Assembly (NCBI GenBank): GCA_035772405.1
Contig: JAYKKM010000174.1
Location: forward strand, 637,001-701,000
DNA: 64,000 nucleotides
Direction of reading: 5' to 3'
From: Chrysogorgia sp. JL179-B06
Taxonomy: Eukaryota; Cnidaria; Anthozoa; Scleralcyonacea; Chrysogorgiidae
Every line of letters starts with the position of its first letter. The stretch's first letter is position 1. Positions 11,661-22,296 of the stretch are shown piece after piece. The notes beneath the pieces are model-generated. The model did no database searches. It was not told where the DNA came from and was given only the letters and a program-made list of their open reading frames with translations. Position numbers and translations under genes: made by a program.

Positions 11661-12741
11661 GAATGTGAATAAGTTAGGCAGATCATACAACAATGGAAAA
11701 TCACTGGATAGCGACTTGCGACGCCTTATTATAGACGAGTGTATAAAATCTGGTGGCGATGCGAATTCGGGATATTTGCCTGTTACATACGTGTCGATAG
11801 CAAGTCGATTTAACATTGTTGTGAGTACAGTTTCAAAAATTTGGAACAATTTTTGCTTCCGAGAACGACGTGTTGATCCGTTACCTAAAGGAGGAGATCG
11901 TTGTAGTAAGCTGTCTGACGGAGATCTTGAACTTATTGAGATTCTCAAGACGGTAAAGGGTTCAATACAGCTAAAAGAGTTGTATTCTGCGTTGGAAGAC
12001 GTTGGTGATGTCGGTGAAATTTCGTTATCGTCAATTTCAAGGGCCATAAAATCGAGACTTCTTTCTGGGAAACGGTACACTCGAAAGCGCATCACCCACG
12101 TCACAGCAGAACGTTTTACGGACGAGAATATGATTTATACTCAGCTATTCATCAACTACTTGTCTTCAAAAGATCCGAGAGGAATTAAATTTTTCGACGA
12201 AGCCGGCGTTAAGACACCAGACATTGGTACACGTTTGTATGGAAATTCCCCCATCGGGGAACGCTGTGTTGAAATTACCAGGAAAAGAGAAAGTCCAAAT
12301 TTTACTTTGAGTCTACTTATTTCCGTTCACGGCCCTGAATATTACAACATTTTAGAAGGTGCAACTGATACTGTAGAATTCTGGAATTTTTTCTGGGAAG
12401 CTTGTAATGCTTCGAACTATGTTACTGGTCGCCCAGCTCTCGAAGTAGGAGACATCGTGGTTATGGATAATTTGGCCGTTCACCACTACGAAGGAGGGGA
12501 AATACTCGAAGAGGTATTAGCTGAAATGGGCATAGAGCTATTGTTCACTCCAACCTATTCTCCGGATCTCAATCCCATCGAGCTTTGTTTTAATAAGATT
12601 AAAACAGAATTAAACGGACATTTTTCTCAGGAAGTTCATGAGAATCTAAAGTTAGCTGTAGCTGAAGGCGTCGAAAGAGTCTCGTCACTGGATTGTAGAA
12701 GGTTTTATCAGTGTACTTCGTATCTTTTTCCTGAGGCGTAA
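11659..12741 (+). CDS. DD37E Tc1/mariner (IS630-type) transposase
   Basis: This single-exon gene of 360 residues encodes a cut-and-paste transposase. The N-terminus has a helix-turn-helix stretch around residues 40-62 (SIASRFNIVVSTVSKIW). The DDE_3 catalytic core shows D180 in FFDEAG, D270 in VVMDNLAVHH and E308 in SPDLNPIE. The second and third catalytic residues are separated by 37 amino acids. All three are present and the frame is intact, so the enzyme could be active. The start sits at the inner edge of the left terminal repeat. DD37E families are known within Tc1/mariner, but I cannot place this one in a named family from the sequence alone. Confidence 0.92.
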   Translation: MNVNKLGRSYNNGKSLDSDLRRLIIDECIKSGGDANSGYLPVTYVSIASRFNIVVSTVSKIWNNFCFRERRVDPLPKGGDRCSKLSDGDLELIEILKTVKGSIQLKELYSALEDVGDVGEISLSSISRAIKSRLLSGKRYTRKRITHVTAERFTDENMIYTQLFINYLSSKDPRGIKFFDEAGVKTPDIGTRLYGNSPIGERCVEITRKRESPNFTLSLLISVHGPEYYNILEGATDTVEFWNFFWEACNASNYVTGRPALEVGDIVVMDNLAVHHYEGGEILEEVLAEMGIELLFTPTYSPDLNPIELCFNKIKTELNGHFSQEVHENLKLAVAEGVERVSSLDCRRFYQCTSYLFPEA

Positions 12742-13258
12742 CCTATATTAAATGCTGTATACTTTTATTTTCAGTGATAGAAATTACTAACAACAGTAAT
12801 ACTCAAATTAGTATATAAATAGTCTCATGCAAAATTGTAATTGTTTTTTTCATGTAATTGTTTTATACTAACTTTATAAAATCCAAATACTGTGTCTGTC
12901 ACAGTGTCAGTCTGTGACGCTTATAAAGTAACAACAAAATTGTAAGAGACTATTATTGTTTTACAACAGTATACATTAAATGTTAATACATTTAGTATAT
13001 TTTAACTTAGTTTAATATAATAGAGTATCGTTTGTTTTATGTGCACAAGTTTTAAAAAGTAGATGATCGAGTGACAGTGGCCGGTGACAGACCTTGTGAG
13101 TTGTGTCGTTCATGGTAATATATATAATATAATCTTTTACTTCGCCAATTTCGATTCGAATTTCAATCTTCGTTCAGTAGACAGTACTCAAGACTGCCAA
13201 GAGACGAAGCCAGTCTTTTCATTATTGTCAATGATTATTTTTTTCTTTTACATTGAAA
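12742..13258. other. Non-coding interior of the transposon
   Basis: This AT-rich sequence lies between the transposase stop and the nested MITE. I found no further ORF or repeat in it. Confidence 0.5.
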
Positions 13259-13260
13259 TA

Positions 13261-13703
13261 CAGGGTGTATCAAAATAAAGAGACCTTTAATTTAGAAATC
13301 ACAACCGTTAGAAATTTCGCTTTGTCTAACATATTTGCATGCATATTTTATAAATCGAAAACGTGCCTCGCAAAGTGTGATTCTGGGTATACCGTGGGAA
13401 AATACATGCAGCCAAGCCCGCGTGAGCCAAACCAGCCCGGATAGCCATTTATTTTCCCACGGTACCCAGAATCACACTTTGAGAGGCACGCTTTCAATTT
13501 ATAAAATACACACGAGAAAACAGAGCTTGTGAAATAAAACGGTACCCGAGCTGGCTCGCCTCCATATCGCATTTTGCATGGCTCGAATCGATTGTAAATG
13601 AGCTAAATTCTTTGTTCGAGTTCATTTGCATTGGAATCGATGCATGCAAAATGCGACGTTTGAAACAGACCTAAATTACTCTCGTTTTTTTTTATACACC
13701 CTG
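13261..13703. mobile_element. Mariner-type MITE nested in the transposon
   Basis: The ends read CAGGGTGTATCAAAA and TTTTTATACACCCTG, with TA immediately outside each. The interior has a strong foldback around TGATTCTGGGTA/TACCCAGAATCA. CAGGGTGTATAAAA-like ends are typical of mariner-related non-autonomous elements. It sits between the two convergent genes, so it disrupts neither. Confidence 0.8.
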
Positions 13704-14299
13704 TAGAAGTAAGAAGTCTGTATTATAATAGAGTTAAATCCAGCCAGGGGAAATTTGATTGGAGTTATCGAGCAGGGTTCTATAGTATACTGTTACTTTT
13801 GCTTTGCTAAAATTCTAATTTAATGTATAATTAATAATTCGCACAACTTGGCACATAGCGAACTTCGATCTGAACCGCGAATTAAAGTGAGACGATAAAT
13901 GCAAAAATGTCTGATCCTTTTTACAAACAATTTGATCTCCCGCAGGATACATATATATTAATAATATTATATAACATTTTACCGATTTGAGATCCAATAA
14001 TATCTCTTTACAATTCAAAGAATTAAAACAATATAAACATCGCATGTAAACACAAACCAGGTCAGACGTCCTAATCGTTTAGGAAATGACATGTGATACA
14101 GGTTTGCAAATAAATATACAAACCCAAAACTCAACAAAAATATCAACCAAATGTCATGCCGATAGTTCACAGCAACTATATATGTAGGTATCAGTGTTCG
14201 TGTAACACTATTTCTGCTTTTTGTTCAATCAGTGTTTCTATAAATTGTTTACGACTATATATAAAGTACTTTCAAAATCGAATTACTGATTGTTTATAA

Positions 14300-16027
14300 T
14301 TAGGGGTTTTGTTGATCATCAATACAAGATGACGAGAGAGAAACAAGTTGTATAGCGGCATCCGTAACTTCTGTTGATGTGTGGCTATGAGGTTGGACGA
14401 CTTGGACCACTTTATGAAGAGATTCACTGGAAGTTGCCGAACTCGACAGCGAAACTGAACTACTTTCTTGAAATGTTTCAGGAAAAAAGCTTTCAAAGCT
14501 GCCATATGTACTGACCCCGGGGTCTCTAACATACATTTCGAGAGGTGGTTGAAATCCTGTAGCGTGCGAATAAGGCCGGTATAAGGGATATGGAGCTGCA
14601 GTGTTTGGAAAATTTAAACTGCTTGGATGATGAAACCCGTGGCTGTGGTGAAACGTATTAAATGGCGTTGATTGGCGAAAATCAGTCGTTGCAACTTGTG
14701 GAGCCGTACTTTTCGATTCCAACAAACTGTGTTTCAAAACCATGGTCAGTTGTTCTTCTTCTTCGTCTTTATTACTGGGCGCGCAACGATACATCAAATT
14801 TGACTGCGAAGTGGAACTTTCATTCACGTTAATATCTGGAAATGAAATACCTCGCGCTTCCAAGACATCTCTTGCGGGGTTGGCTCTTTTAGTTTTAACT
14901 CGTGATAGAAATTTTTGGTCAGTTTTGTCTCCATCGTCTGGCGTGCACTTTTCGAGGGCTACATTTAAAATATCGGAAAGTCTATGTTTTGGAGGTATCG
15001 ACCCACCAAAGTGTTGCTTGCAATACTTCTCAATTATAAATACATGTTTGCGCAAGAGTGCCCATTTCTTAATGCCAGCTTCGATGTATCGGTTTCCATT
15101 CTCCTGCAAAAGGGTTGTTTCGATCTTATTTCCCAAACTCTCACAAATTTTGTTTGACGCATTTTCCTTAAGATGTAAGTCTTTTTCAAGTTTTTCAATG
15201 TCCCCTTTAAGTTTCTGAATATAAGTACGTACACTGCGAGAATTGATTTCACCTGGGTGGAGTTTTTCCTCTCCGCAGGAAAACACCGACAAACATTTAT
15301 CGTACTCACAACTGCGCGATGTATGTCCTAGTCGCATATGGCAATTACGACACATGTTGCCATCCGATGGATTAGACTTCGCTCGTAAGACTTTGCGTTG
15401 TGTTTCGTGTTCTGTCATTTCCAGATCGAGCAGTTTAGACTTTTTCGCCTCTATGTCGTATTTAACTTTTTTGACATACCTTTCATAAGGTGTATCAACA
15501 ACTGATGTATTTGCATGCAGTGTCTGTGATGAACAGTCCTCGTCATTCGCATCGACATCGTCATTATATACGGCCAGCATTTCGTCTTCTTCATGGTCGT
15601 AATCAAACGGTAATTTTTTTCTGGACTGATCGCCAGTACGTTGCCGTTTTTCAAGAGGCGATGTGTGAGCCAATTCCCTGGATACCTTGGGCTTGGATGT
15701 ATTCCCAACAGCGTGAACAGGTGTTCCAGCGTCATCAACCCGCAAACACAAGCGGCTGGTTTTGGTTTCTTCGCTGCTTGGTACTGGTTTACATGACCGA
15801 CCCGCATCTTGTACATCTCTTTTATTTGTTATGGTTACAAAAGTTCCTTCATCATCCCTGTATTGAATTCTTAGTGTTTTCGAATCTCGATAATAGCTTC
15901 CTACCGTCTCTTGTACGACATGATTAAGTGTCTCTAAATTTAAATTTCGTAAACTTTCCGTAGACATTGTACAAGTCTTACAACGATCATATTCCTGACC
16001 ATACAAAATTTTAATTTGTACAGACAT
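14300..16027 (-). CDS. PB1-domain protein of the DD37E transposon
   Basis: This is an intronless 575-residue protein. Residues 3-75 look like a PB1 domain: a lysine in the first strand (VQIKILYG) and an OPCA-like acidic motif near residues 56-72 (YRDDEGTFVTITNKRD). PB1 domains form head-to-tail oligomers or heterodimers. A basic patch follows at 126-140 and an acidic stretch at 144-164. A CCHC-like cluster (C226, C229, H235, C240) comes next, then a charged helix near 266-290 that may be a coiled coil, and a Ser-rich C-terminus. The protein starts at the inner edge of the right terminal repeat, mirroring the transposase. An accessory role in target choice, dimerisation or regulation is inference. 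No host gene name fits. Confidence 0.8.
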   Translation of the reverse strand: MSVQIKILYGQEYDRCKTCTMSTESLRNLNLETLNHVVQETVGSYYRDSKTLRIQYRDDEGTFVTITNKRDVQDAGRSCKPVPSSEETKTSRLCLRVDDAGTPVHAVGNTSKPKVSRELAHTSPLEKRQRTGDQSRKKLPFDYDHEEDEMLAVYNDDVDANDEDCSSQTLHANTSVVDTPYERYVKKVKYDIEAKKSKLLDLEMTEHETQRKVLRAKSNPSDGNMCRNCHMRLGHTSRSCEYDKCLSVFSCGEEKLHPGEINSRSVRTYIQKLKGDIEKLEKDLHLKENASNKICESLGNKIETTLLQENGNRYIEAGIKKWALLRKHVFIIEKYCKQHFGGSIPPKHRLSDILNVALEKCTPDDGDKTDQKFLSRVKTKRANPARDVLEARGISFPDINVNESSTSQSNLMYRCAPSNKDEEEEQLTMVLKHSLLESKSTAPQVATTDFRQSTPFNTFHHSHGFHHPSSLNFPNTAAPYPLYRPYSHATGFQPPLEMYVRDPGVSTYGSFESFFPETFQESSSVSLSSSATSSESLHKVVQVVQPHSHTSTEVTDAAIQLVSLSSSCIDDQQNP

Positions 16028-16273
16028 TATTCATCTGATGTGACTCTTCGATCGATTTTGTAGACTACGAAAACGTGAAAAAACTCGGTAGAAACAGGCT
16101 TTCGCGTTTGTTAAACATGTGGGCGTGACTCATCAAACGTTGTTATTTTGCAGTTCGAACTAATTGTTTTGACGTGTCAAAGTCACGTTTTACCCCCCAC
16201 AACGTGTCGTTTCAAACGTAAATAAACGCGATAAAAAGTTCGCGTTTTGCGGTTGCTTGCAAATGGTAGTAAT
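16027..16273 (-). repeat. Right terminal inverted repeat
   Basis: It is the inverse of 11426-11660 with a few extra bases near the inner edge. It provides the upstream region and start context of the PB1 gene. Confidence 0.8.
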
Positions 16274-16357
16274 ATTTATTTATGACTGCACTTCGTAGTT
16301 GGAAGTGACAAAAAATGTTTTAACTACCCCCACCCTAGCATACAAATTTAGTTTTTA

Positions 16358-16459
16358 CCCAGATTCTGGGAATCACGTGACCAGCCGATACCAGGGTCTT
16401 TCCGCAGCGGGGGGGGGGGCGGTCGGGGGAGCGGAGGTAAGACCCTGGGTACGAGGTTG
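16358..16459. mobile_element. Inverted terminal-repeat-like module, right copy
   Basis: This copy mirrors 2998-3133: CCAGATTCTGGGAA, CACGTGACCAGCC, a G-run core, and an end reading CCTGGGTACGAGGTTG. It lies just outside the right end of the DD37E transposon. Confidence 0.65.
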
Positions 16460-16757
16460 CCTGAGCCCATGGGGCTTATGTAAGCACACGTGTTTATGTA
16501 CACACACTCGTAAAAACACAATGCACACAAGAAGTTGTCAACAATGTTGTGCTGCACCCTGTGAACAATGTTATCAAGTATTGATAATAATATTGTTACA
16601 GCATTGTTCAGCCGTTGCGAGTTCTTTAATATGACCATTTTGGACCTTAGTTCGGTTGTCTCCTAACTGTGAAGTTGGCTGCAATGCGCTGGGAAGAAAA
16701 AAGAGAATACAACAGATAAATATTGTTGAACGTCATCAGCTATGTGTAGGTAAAGCA

Positions 16758-16865
16758 TTAAAGTGCCCCTAACCTCAACATTTTTTATTGTCTTATTTAG
16801 AAGAACTTTTAAAATGATAAAGTAACTTCTTTTGAAGATTTTCACTTCTTCGCTTTCTTTTTGAG

Positions 16866-16870
<5 letters not shown>
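16758..16870. mobile_element. TTAA-type foldback element family B, left part
   Basis: It starts TTAAAGTGCCCC and runs to GAGATATA, where the LINE interrupts it. The sequence resumes at about 20836 and ends at 21169 with the inverse terminus GGGGCACTTTAA. Confidence 0.8.
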
Positions 16871-16904
<34 letters not shown>

Positions 16905-17072
16905 GAATTTATTAAGGCATATCTACAGAGTAGCTCTACATCCTTAATTTCTAAACTAGGATAATAATAAATATGTATATATAATGTTTAAAAATAGTAG
17001 AAGAATATTAATGCATATATAAATAGTGAAGCTAAAAATTGAATCGAATAACTGAAGATATATAAAGGAATG

Positions 17073-17453
17073 TTATAAATGTTCGATTCGTTCACTAGCC
17101 TTATTAAGAAGGAAAGTTTTGAGTGTGTTCAAAAAGGGTCTATGATCATGGACATTTCTCAAATGTATAGGTAGTTCGTTAAAAATCTTCGCACAACTAT
17201 CCTGGAATGTTCCTGTTTCCAATGGTACCATCAACGATGGGGCTTTACTTGATCGAAGTAATCGATTGTTAGTACGCAGTTCTAATCTCAGGTATTGAGG
17301 CCAGGAATGATCCCATATGGATTTGTGCGCGAAACGCATAAGTTCAAATTCAGTTATTTCGTGTATTGGCAGCCATCCCAAAGATAACACATCTCCTATG
17401 CGACAATATTTGTTGGTTACAAAACTTGCGGCTGCGTTTTGGACAAGGCACAT
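17073..17453 (-). pseudogene. LINE C-terminal region
   Basis: This frame continues the reverse transcriptase reading after a frameshift. It includes QNAAASFVTNKYC and a region ending in FLLNKASERIEHL. Comparable tails with QNRAARI-type motifs follow the reverse transcriptase in CR1, L2 and Jockey elements. Confidence 0.7.
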
Positions 17454-17622
17454 GGTTTAGTGATAACCTCAAATGGGGATGTCACATAAAACACGTAACT
17501 TCATCTTGTTACGCAGTTCTCTCCACCTTAAAGAAATTAAGAAATCTTACACCATTTCATATCAAAAAACAGTTGGCAGAATCTCTGATACTTTCAAAAA
17601 TATACTATAATATAGTTGTCTA

Positions 17623-19851
17623 TCACCCACTACCTGCGATCCAACTAAATTCAACTTTCTCTAATGTTTGTGCCTTGACTCTGATATCAGGAACAACAGT
17701 GTCAAGTCCATGTACTCTGGACATTTTCGAGGTTGTTATTAACATTTGTTTGGTTTTTGTCTCATTAAGGGCGAGATTTGATTCTGCTGCCCAATTTTCA
17801 AGCACAGTCATTGCATCCTGAAGTTTCTTAGCGCATTCATGTATCTTTGAAGGAACGCTATGTCGATACAAGGTCGTATCATCGGCATACTGATAACATG
17901 AACATTCCAAATCTGGTTCCAAATCATTTACATACAAATTAAACAGTACAGGCCCTAGAATAGATCCTTGCGGCACTCCAAACTGTACATCAACTACCTG
18001 CGATTGTTTCTCATTAATTTGGACATACTGTTTTCTCCCAGTTAAGTAATTCAATACCCAATAGATTGCATCATGAGAGAAACCGACGTTGTGAAGTTTC
18101 TTAAACACGGTAGCATACTCGACAGTGTCAAATGCTTTAGAAAAGTCAGCGAAGGCGATGAGCGTAACTTCTCCTTTTTTCATCGCACGAATGATGTCGT
18201 CTCTGATTCGCAGTAACACTGAGTTGGTGGAGTGGCCTTTACGAAATCCTGACATACCACTGTGGAATATATTATGGTCTTCTATGTATAAGAGCAACTG
18301 TTTGAGAACAAGGCGTTCGTAGATTTTTGATAAGGCTGGCAAAATTGCAATAGGTCTGAAATCATCCGATTCGACAGGGTGGTCAGTTTTAGGTATTGGA
18401 GAAACTCGTGCAAGCTTCCAAATTTTTGGAAACGAGTTATTAGAAATGTAATGATTGATAATGTGTGTCAATGGTGAAGCAATCCAGTTTGCTGCCAGCT
18501 TAATATATTTAACTGGTATTTGATCCGTCCCAGTTGAACAATCTGATCGTAAACCTTTTATTTCATTTAAAACCTCCCGAAAGGTTGCAGGACGTAAAGT
18601 AAAGGGGTGGTTAGTGTTATCTGGAAAAGTGTTAATCAGATTCCGTAGATCGTCAGGTGATGAAGGAGAAGTTCCCAACAAACGTTGAGAGGTTGTGCTA
18701 AAGTGGTGGTTCAATACATTGGGATCCGCAGAAATTTGTTGTTCACTGGGATGTAGGATGCGATAGATTGTACGCCAGAGATCTTTGGTTTTTTTCGACG
18801 ATAGGGCTTTCCGGTAGAAGGATCGTTTTACTTCCTTGATTTTAGTTTTGATCTTATTTCTGATTTCACGGAATAATTGCCAAATGCTATCATTCTTTGT
18901 GGCATGAGCGAGATGTCGAAGCTTGTTCCTTTCAGATTGTAACTGTTTGATGTCCTCAGCATTTAGCCAGGGTGCCGGTGGCCGTGTAATCTTCATCTTT
19001 CTCAGTGGGGCGTGTCTGTCTATGCTAGATTTGAACAAACTATTAAAGATCTCTAGTTTATCGTCTGCATCATCGGTGCTATACACTATATTCAGTGGTA
19101 ACGCTGCGACATCTTCAAGGAAGGCATTTTCAACAAATTGTCGTTCATTTCTAATAATTTTAAAGCGGGGTTCGAAACGAGTGATTCTCACATTGATGCA
19201 GACGTACGGAGCGTCATGGTCGCTGATCGTTGGACAAGGCAATACACCCGTATGCGTCACTCGACTTGGTATGTTGCTTATTATGTGATCAATTAATGTT
19301 TTAGAGTTTGCCGTTATCCTTGTTGGTTGTTCTACATGTTGATGGAGATTAAGCGATTCTAGCATGTCAATGTATTGTTTTACTTGGGGCTGTTCAGGCC
19401 TGAGCAGATCTATATTAAAGTCACCGGTGATCACGAGAAGCCCATCCCACTCTGTGCACAAGTGGCTGATTACGTTTTCACTCTTATCTATCCAAGTTTG
19501 AAAATCTTGCATCCGAGTTGATCGATACATAACGCCTAATAGTAGTTTACTATTCTTATTTCGGCCACTGATTTCTACCCAGATCTGCTCCAGCTCAGGC
19601 TCAATTTTCTCAATATCGGTCCTACGTTTAAAGTTGATTGAATTCTTTATGTATAGACCAACACCGCCGCCACGAATCTCATCACGATTGCGAAACAAAC
19701 TTGTGTAACCTGGTATTGATACATATTGCAGCAGGTGTGGATTATTCTTCATCCAAGTTTCACTCATGGCTACTACATCAAAAGAATACTCTCTGATGGT
19801 GACTAAGAGTTCATCAAATGTAGAGACCATGCTTTGGGTGTTCAGATGCAC
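17623..19851 (-). pseudogene. LINE endonuclease and reverse transcriptase
   Basis: The first third is an apurinic-type endonuclease with LNTQSM, SETW, GDFNIDL and SDHD. The rest is a reverse transcriptase with FRPIAILP, SGFRKGHST, AFADFSKAFDTV, GVPQGSILGP and the catalytic YADD (CYQYADDTTLY). This 742-residue segment is open throughout. Frameshifts cut it from the PHD part upstream and the C-terminal part downstream. Confidence 0.9.
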
Positions 19852-19873
19852 GAGCTTAAGTTGTTTTGACCTG

Positions 19874-20116
19874 CTAGTAAGAGCCTCTAGTCTCTAGATG
19901 TTCATCTGTTGAATCCTCAAGCGAGTTATTCACTATGTTATTATCCGTTATTGCATTAAGAAACTCTTCCTGTTGGCAGTTAAAAAACGGAAGTGTTGAC
20001 ATTAGACACTTAGTACATAACCAGTCTTGAGGCTTATCAGCACGAATATTTCTCAATTCATTACCCTTAAGATTGGTGCATTTTGCGTGGTACAAATCAA
20101 AGCAAACGGTACACAA
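19874..20116 (-). pseudogene. LINE PHD-like zinc finger segment
   Basis: The spacing CTVCFDLYHAKC followed by WLCTKC is that of a PHD finger, found in the leader region of many CR1/L2-type elements. Upstream of the first in-frame start codon the frame still reads CPNC, which adds a zinc ligand pair. It is out of frame with both neighbours. Confidence 0.7.
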
Positions 20117-20163
20117 GAATCTCTTGTGATTTGACTGAACGGTCTTAGTACAATTTGGACATT

Positions 20164-20778
20164 TTATTTGGCGTTTATTTTAGTTCTTTGTACGGCTGGT
20201 GTCTCGACGGTTTTTCTTTCTTGAATTGGGCCCGGGTTTTCCTCGATATCTCCGCTCAGTACAAGCCTTCGCGTCGCTGACGAGTTGCTGTAATAAGCAA
20301 CAGGCTTCTTCTGTCGCTTGAGTTTTAATAACAGAAACACGGTAGTTTTCAGCTTCCACGTAATATGAAGGAAGCAGCATGTTTGCTTCTGTGTGCATCC
20401 AACCGTGTTAAATATTATGCAAATATGAGTTTCATTCTTGCTCAAATCATTGTCAAATTCTTGGCCATGGATATTTTGAGTTTTGCCCAGTGAATTCAGG
20501 AACTCTAACGTTTCTTCACACAATATATGCTTTCCAGTCCCGTTAGTAAATCGTAGCGTTGTTAAGTTAGCCATCGCAAATAGTCCTGCATCATTATCTG
20601 TCATCTCAATACTGTGCTTTCGTATAACGACTCGATTCCAAGGCAGATAACATATATTGCAAAAATTTGTTGAAATCAAACCATCCGCTTGCAATCCATC
20701 AACAATCGTAGAGAAAAAGGCTTTACGTCCATGTAGAACTGTTTTGTCAAATAAAATATTGTTTAAAAAAAGCGGCAA
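20164..20778 (-). pseudogene. LINE N-terminal leader ending in a 2A peptide
   Basis: This leader of unknown fold ends in a 2A translational-recoding motif, LVLSGDIEENPGP, at 20265-20227. A stop follows 21 residues later in this frame. A one-base shift restores reading into CPNC and the PHD finger, so the original protein was probably one frame with the 2A at the leader/PHD junction. Confidence 0.75.
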
Positions 20779-20835
20779 TTAGGAAAAGGCACAAGAGCCT
20801 ATAAATTAAACCGACCGCCATCTTGTCTGACAGTC

Positions 20836-21169
20836 CATATCAGTTTGTTTGATATGCAAATATCTGGAATTTCGTCACACATGCATAATGACTTATCAGA
20901 GAATGTTATATATCTTTGCGTTCATGAAATAAAAACACTAACCAAACGTCTTGATTTTAAAGGATTTCGTTCGAGAATGAAAGAGATATACAGATTTCTC
21001 CAATAAGTCATGCATGTGTGACAAAATTCCAGACATTTGCATATCAAACAAACTGATATATCTCAAAAAGAAAGCAAAGAAACGAAAATCTTCAAAAGAA
21101 GTTACTTTATCATTTTAAAAGTTCTTCCAAACAAGACAATAAAACATTTTGAGGTTAGGGGCACTTTAA
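20836..21169. mobile_element. TTAA-type foldback element family B, right part
   Basis: It continues the element begun at 16758, contains the inverse of the left arm (CTTCAAAAGAAGTTACTTTA), and ends CACTTTAA. Joined to the left part it gives a foldback element of about 0.45 kb. Confidence 0.8.
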
Positions 21170-21235
21170 CTACCTAACAATTATACCAGGAATTCTAGTA
21201 GTATATAAGCACATATACAATGAGAATAATTGGCG

Positions 21236-22255
21236 CTATAATATTATAATTGTGGCGCGATAATATTATAATTGTGGCGCGATAATATTATAATTGGCGC
21301 GAGATTATAATTGGCGCGATATTATAATTGGCGCTATAATATTATAATTGGCGCTATAATATTATAATTGGCGCGATAATATTATAATTGGCGCTATAAT
21401 ATTATAATTGGCGCGATAATATTATAATTGGCGCGATAATATTATAATAGGCGCGATAATATTATAATCGGCGCGATAATATTATAATTGGCGCGATATT
21501 ATAATTGGCGCTATAATATTATAATTAGCGCGATATTATAATTGGCGCTATAATATTATAATTGGCGCGATATTATAATTGGCGCTATAATATTATAATT
21601 GGCGCTATAATATTATAATTGGCGCTATAATATTATAATTGGCGCGATATTATAATTGGCGCTATAATATTATAATTGGCGCTATAATATTATAATTGGC
21701 GCTATAATATTATAATTGGCGCGATATTATAATTGGCGCTATAATATTATAATTGGCGCGATAATATTATAATTGGCGCGATATTATAATTGGCGCGATA
21801 ATATTATAATTGGCGCGATATTATAATTGGCGCTATAATATTATAATTGGCGCGATAATATTATAATTGGCGCGATATTATAATTGGCGCGATAATATTA
21901 TAATTGCGCTATAATATTATAATTGGCGCGATATTATAATTGGCGCGATAATATTATAATTGGCGCGATATTATAATTGGCGCTATAATATTATAATTGC
22001 GCTATAATATTATAATTGGCGCGATATTATAATTGCGCTATAATATTATAATTGGCGCGATATTATAATTGGCGCTATAATATTATAATTGGCGCGATAT
22101 TATAATTGCGCTATAATATTATAATTGGCGCGATATTATAATTAGCGCTATAATATTATAATTAGCGCTATAATATTATAATTAGCGCTATAATATTATA
22201 ATTAGCGCTATAATATTATAATTGGCGCGATATTATAATTGCGCTATAATATTAT
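21236..22255. repeat. 1-kb minisatellite of GGCGC/ATTATAAT units
   Basis: Monomers of about 15-20 bp are built from GGCGCGATATTATAATT and GGCGCTATAATATTATAATT variants in irregular alternation. The array is homogeneous and has no coding capacity. It starts about 40 bp beyond the last NELFCD exon that I can place and lies in that gene's presumed final intron or 3' flank. Confidence 0.9.
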
Positions 22256-22296
22256 AACAAATATTCTGAAATCCTTATAATTATATTCTCTTATAC

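Larger units (their letters stand above)
11426..16273. mobile_element. 4.85-kb DD37E transposon with a PB1 partner gene
   Basis: Inverted terminal repeats at 11426-11660 and 16027-16273 are identical over the outer 200 bp or so and then diverge slightly. Each end is preceded by a TA dinucleotide, as Tc1/mariner elements use. The transposase reads inward from the left repeat and the PB1 gene inward from the right one, each starting at the inner repeat edge. The near-identical repeats and two unbroken ORFs indicate a recent insertion. The exact tips are uncertain by a few bases because flanking bases match by chance. The interior also holds a nested MITE at 13261-13703. Confidence 0.8.
16870..20836 (-). 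mobile_element. CR1/L2-like LINE, frameshifted copy
   Basis: A near full-length non-LTR retrotransposon is inserted in a family B foldback element. Its 3' end is an (ATT)n tail at 16872-16904. The order in sense orientation is leader with 2A motif (20778-20164), PHD-like finger (20116-19874), endonuclease plus reverse transcriptase (19851-17623), and a C-terminal part (17453-17073). Frame breaks separate all four pieces, so the copy is dead. A repeated ATAT at the junctions may be the target duplication. The (ATT)n tail and short duplication fit the CR1/L2 group. Confidence 0.85.

Noticed and set aside
21236..22255. A CRISPR array
   Set aside because: Units abut with no unique spacers and vary in length, and the genome is animal. 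The same applies to the array at 25425-25830.
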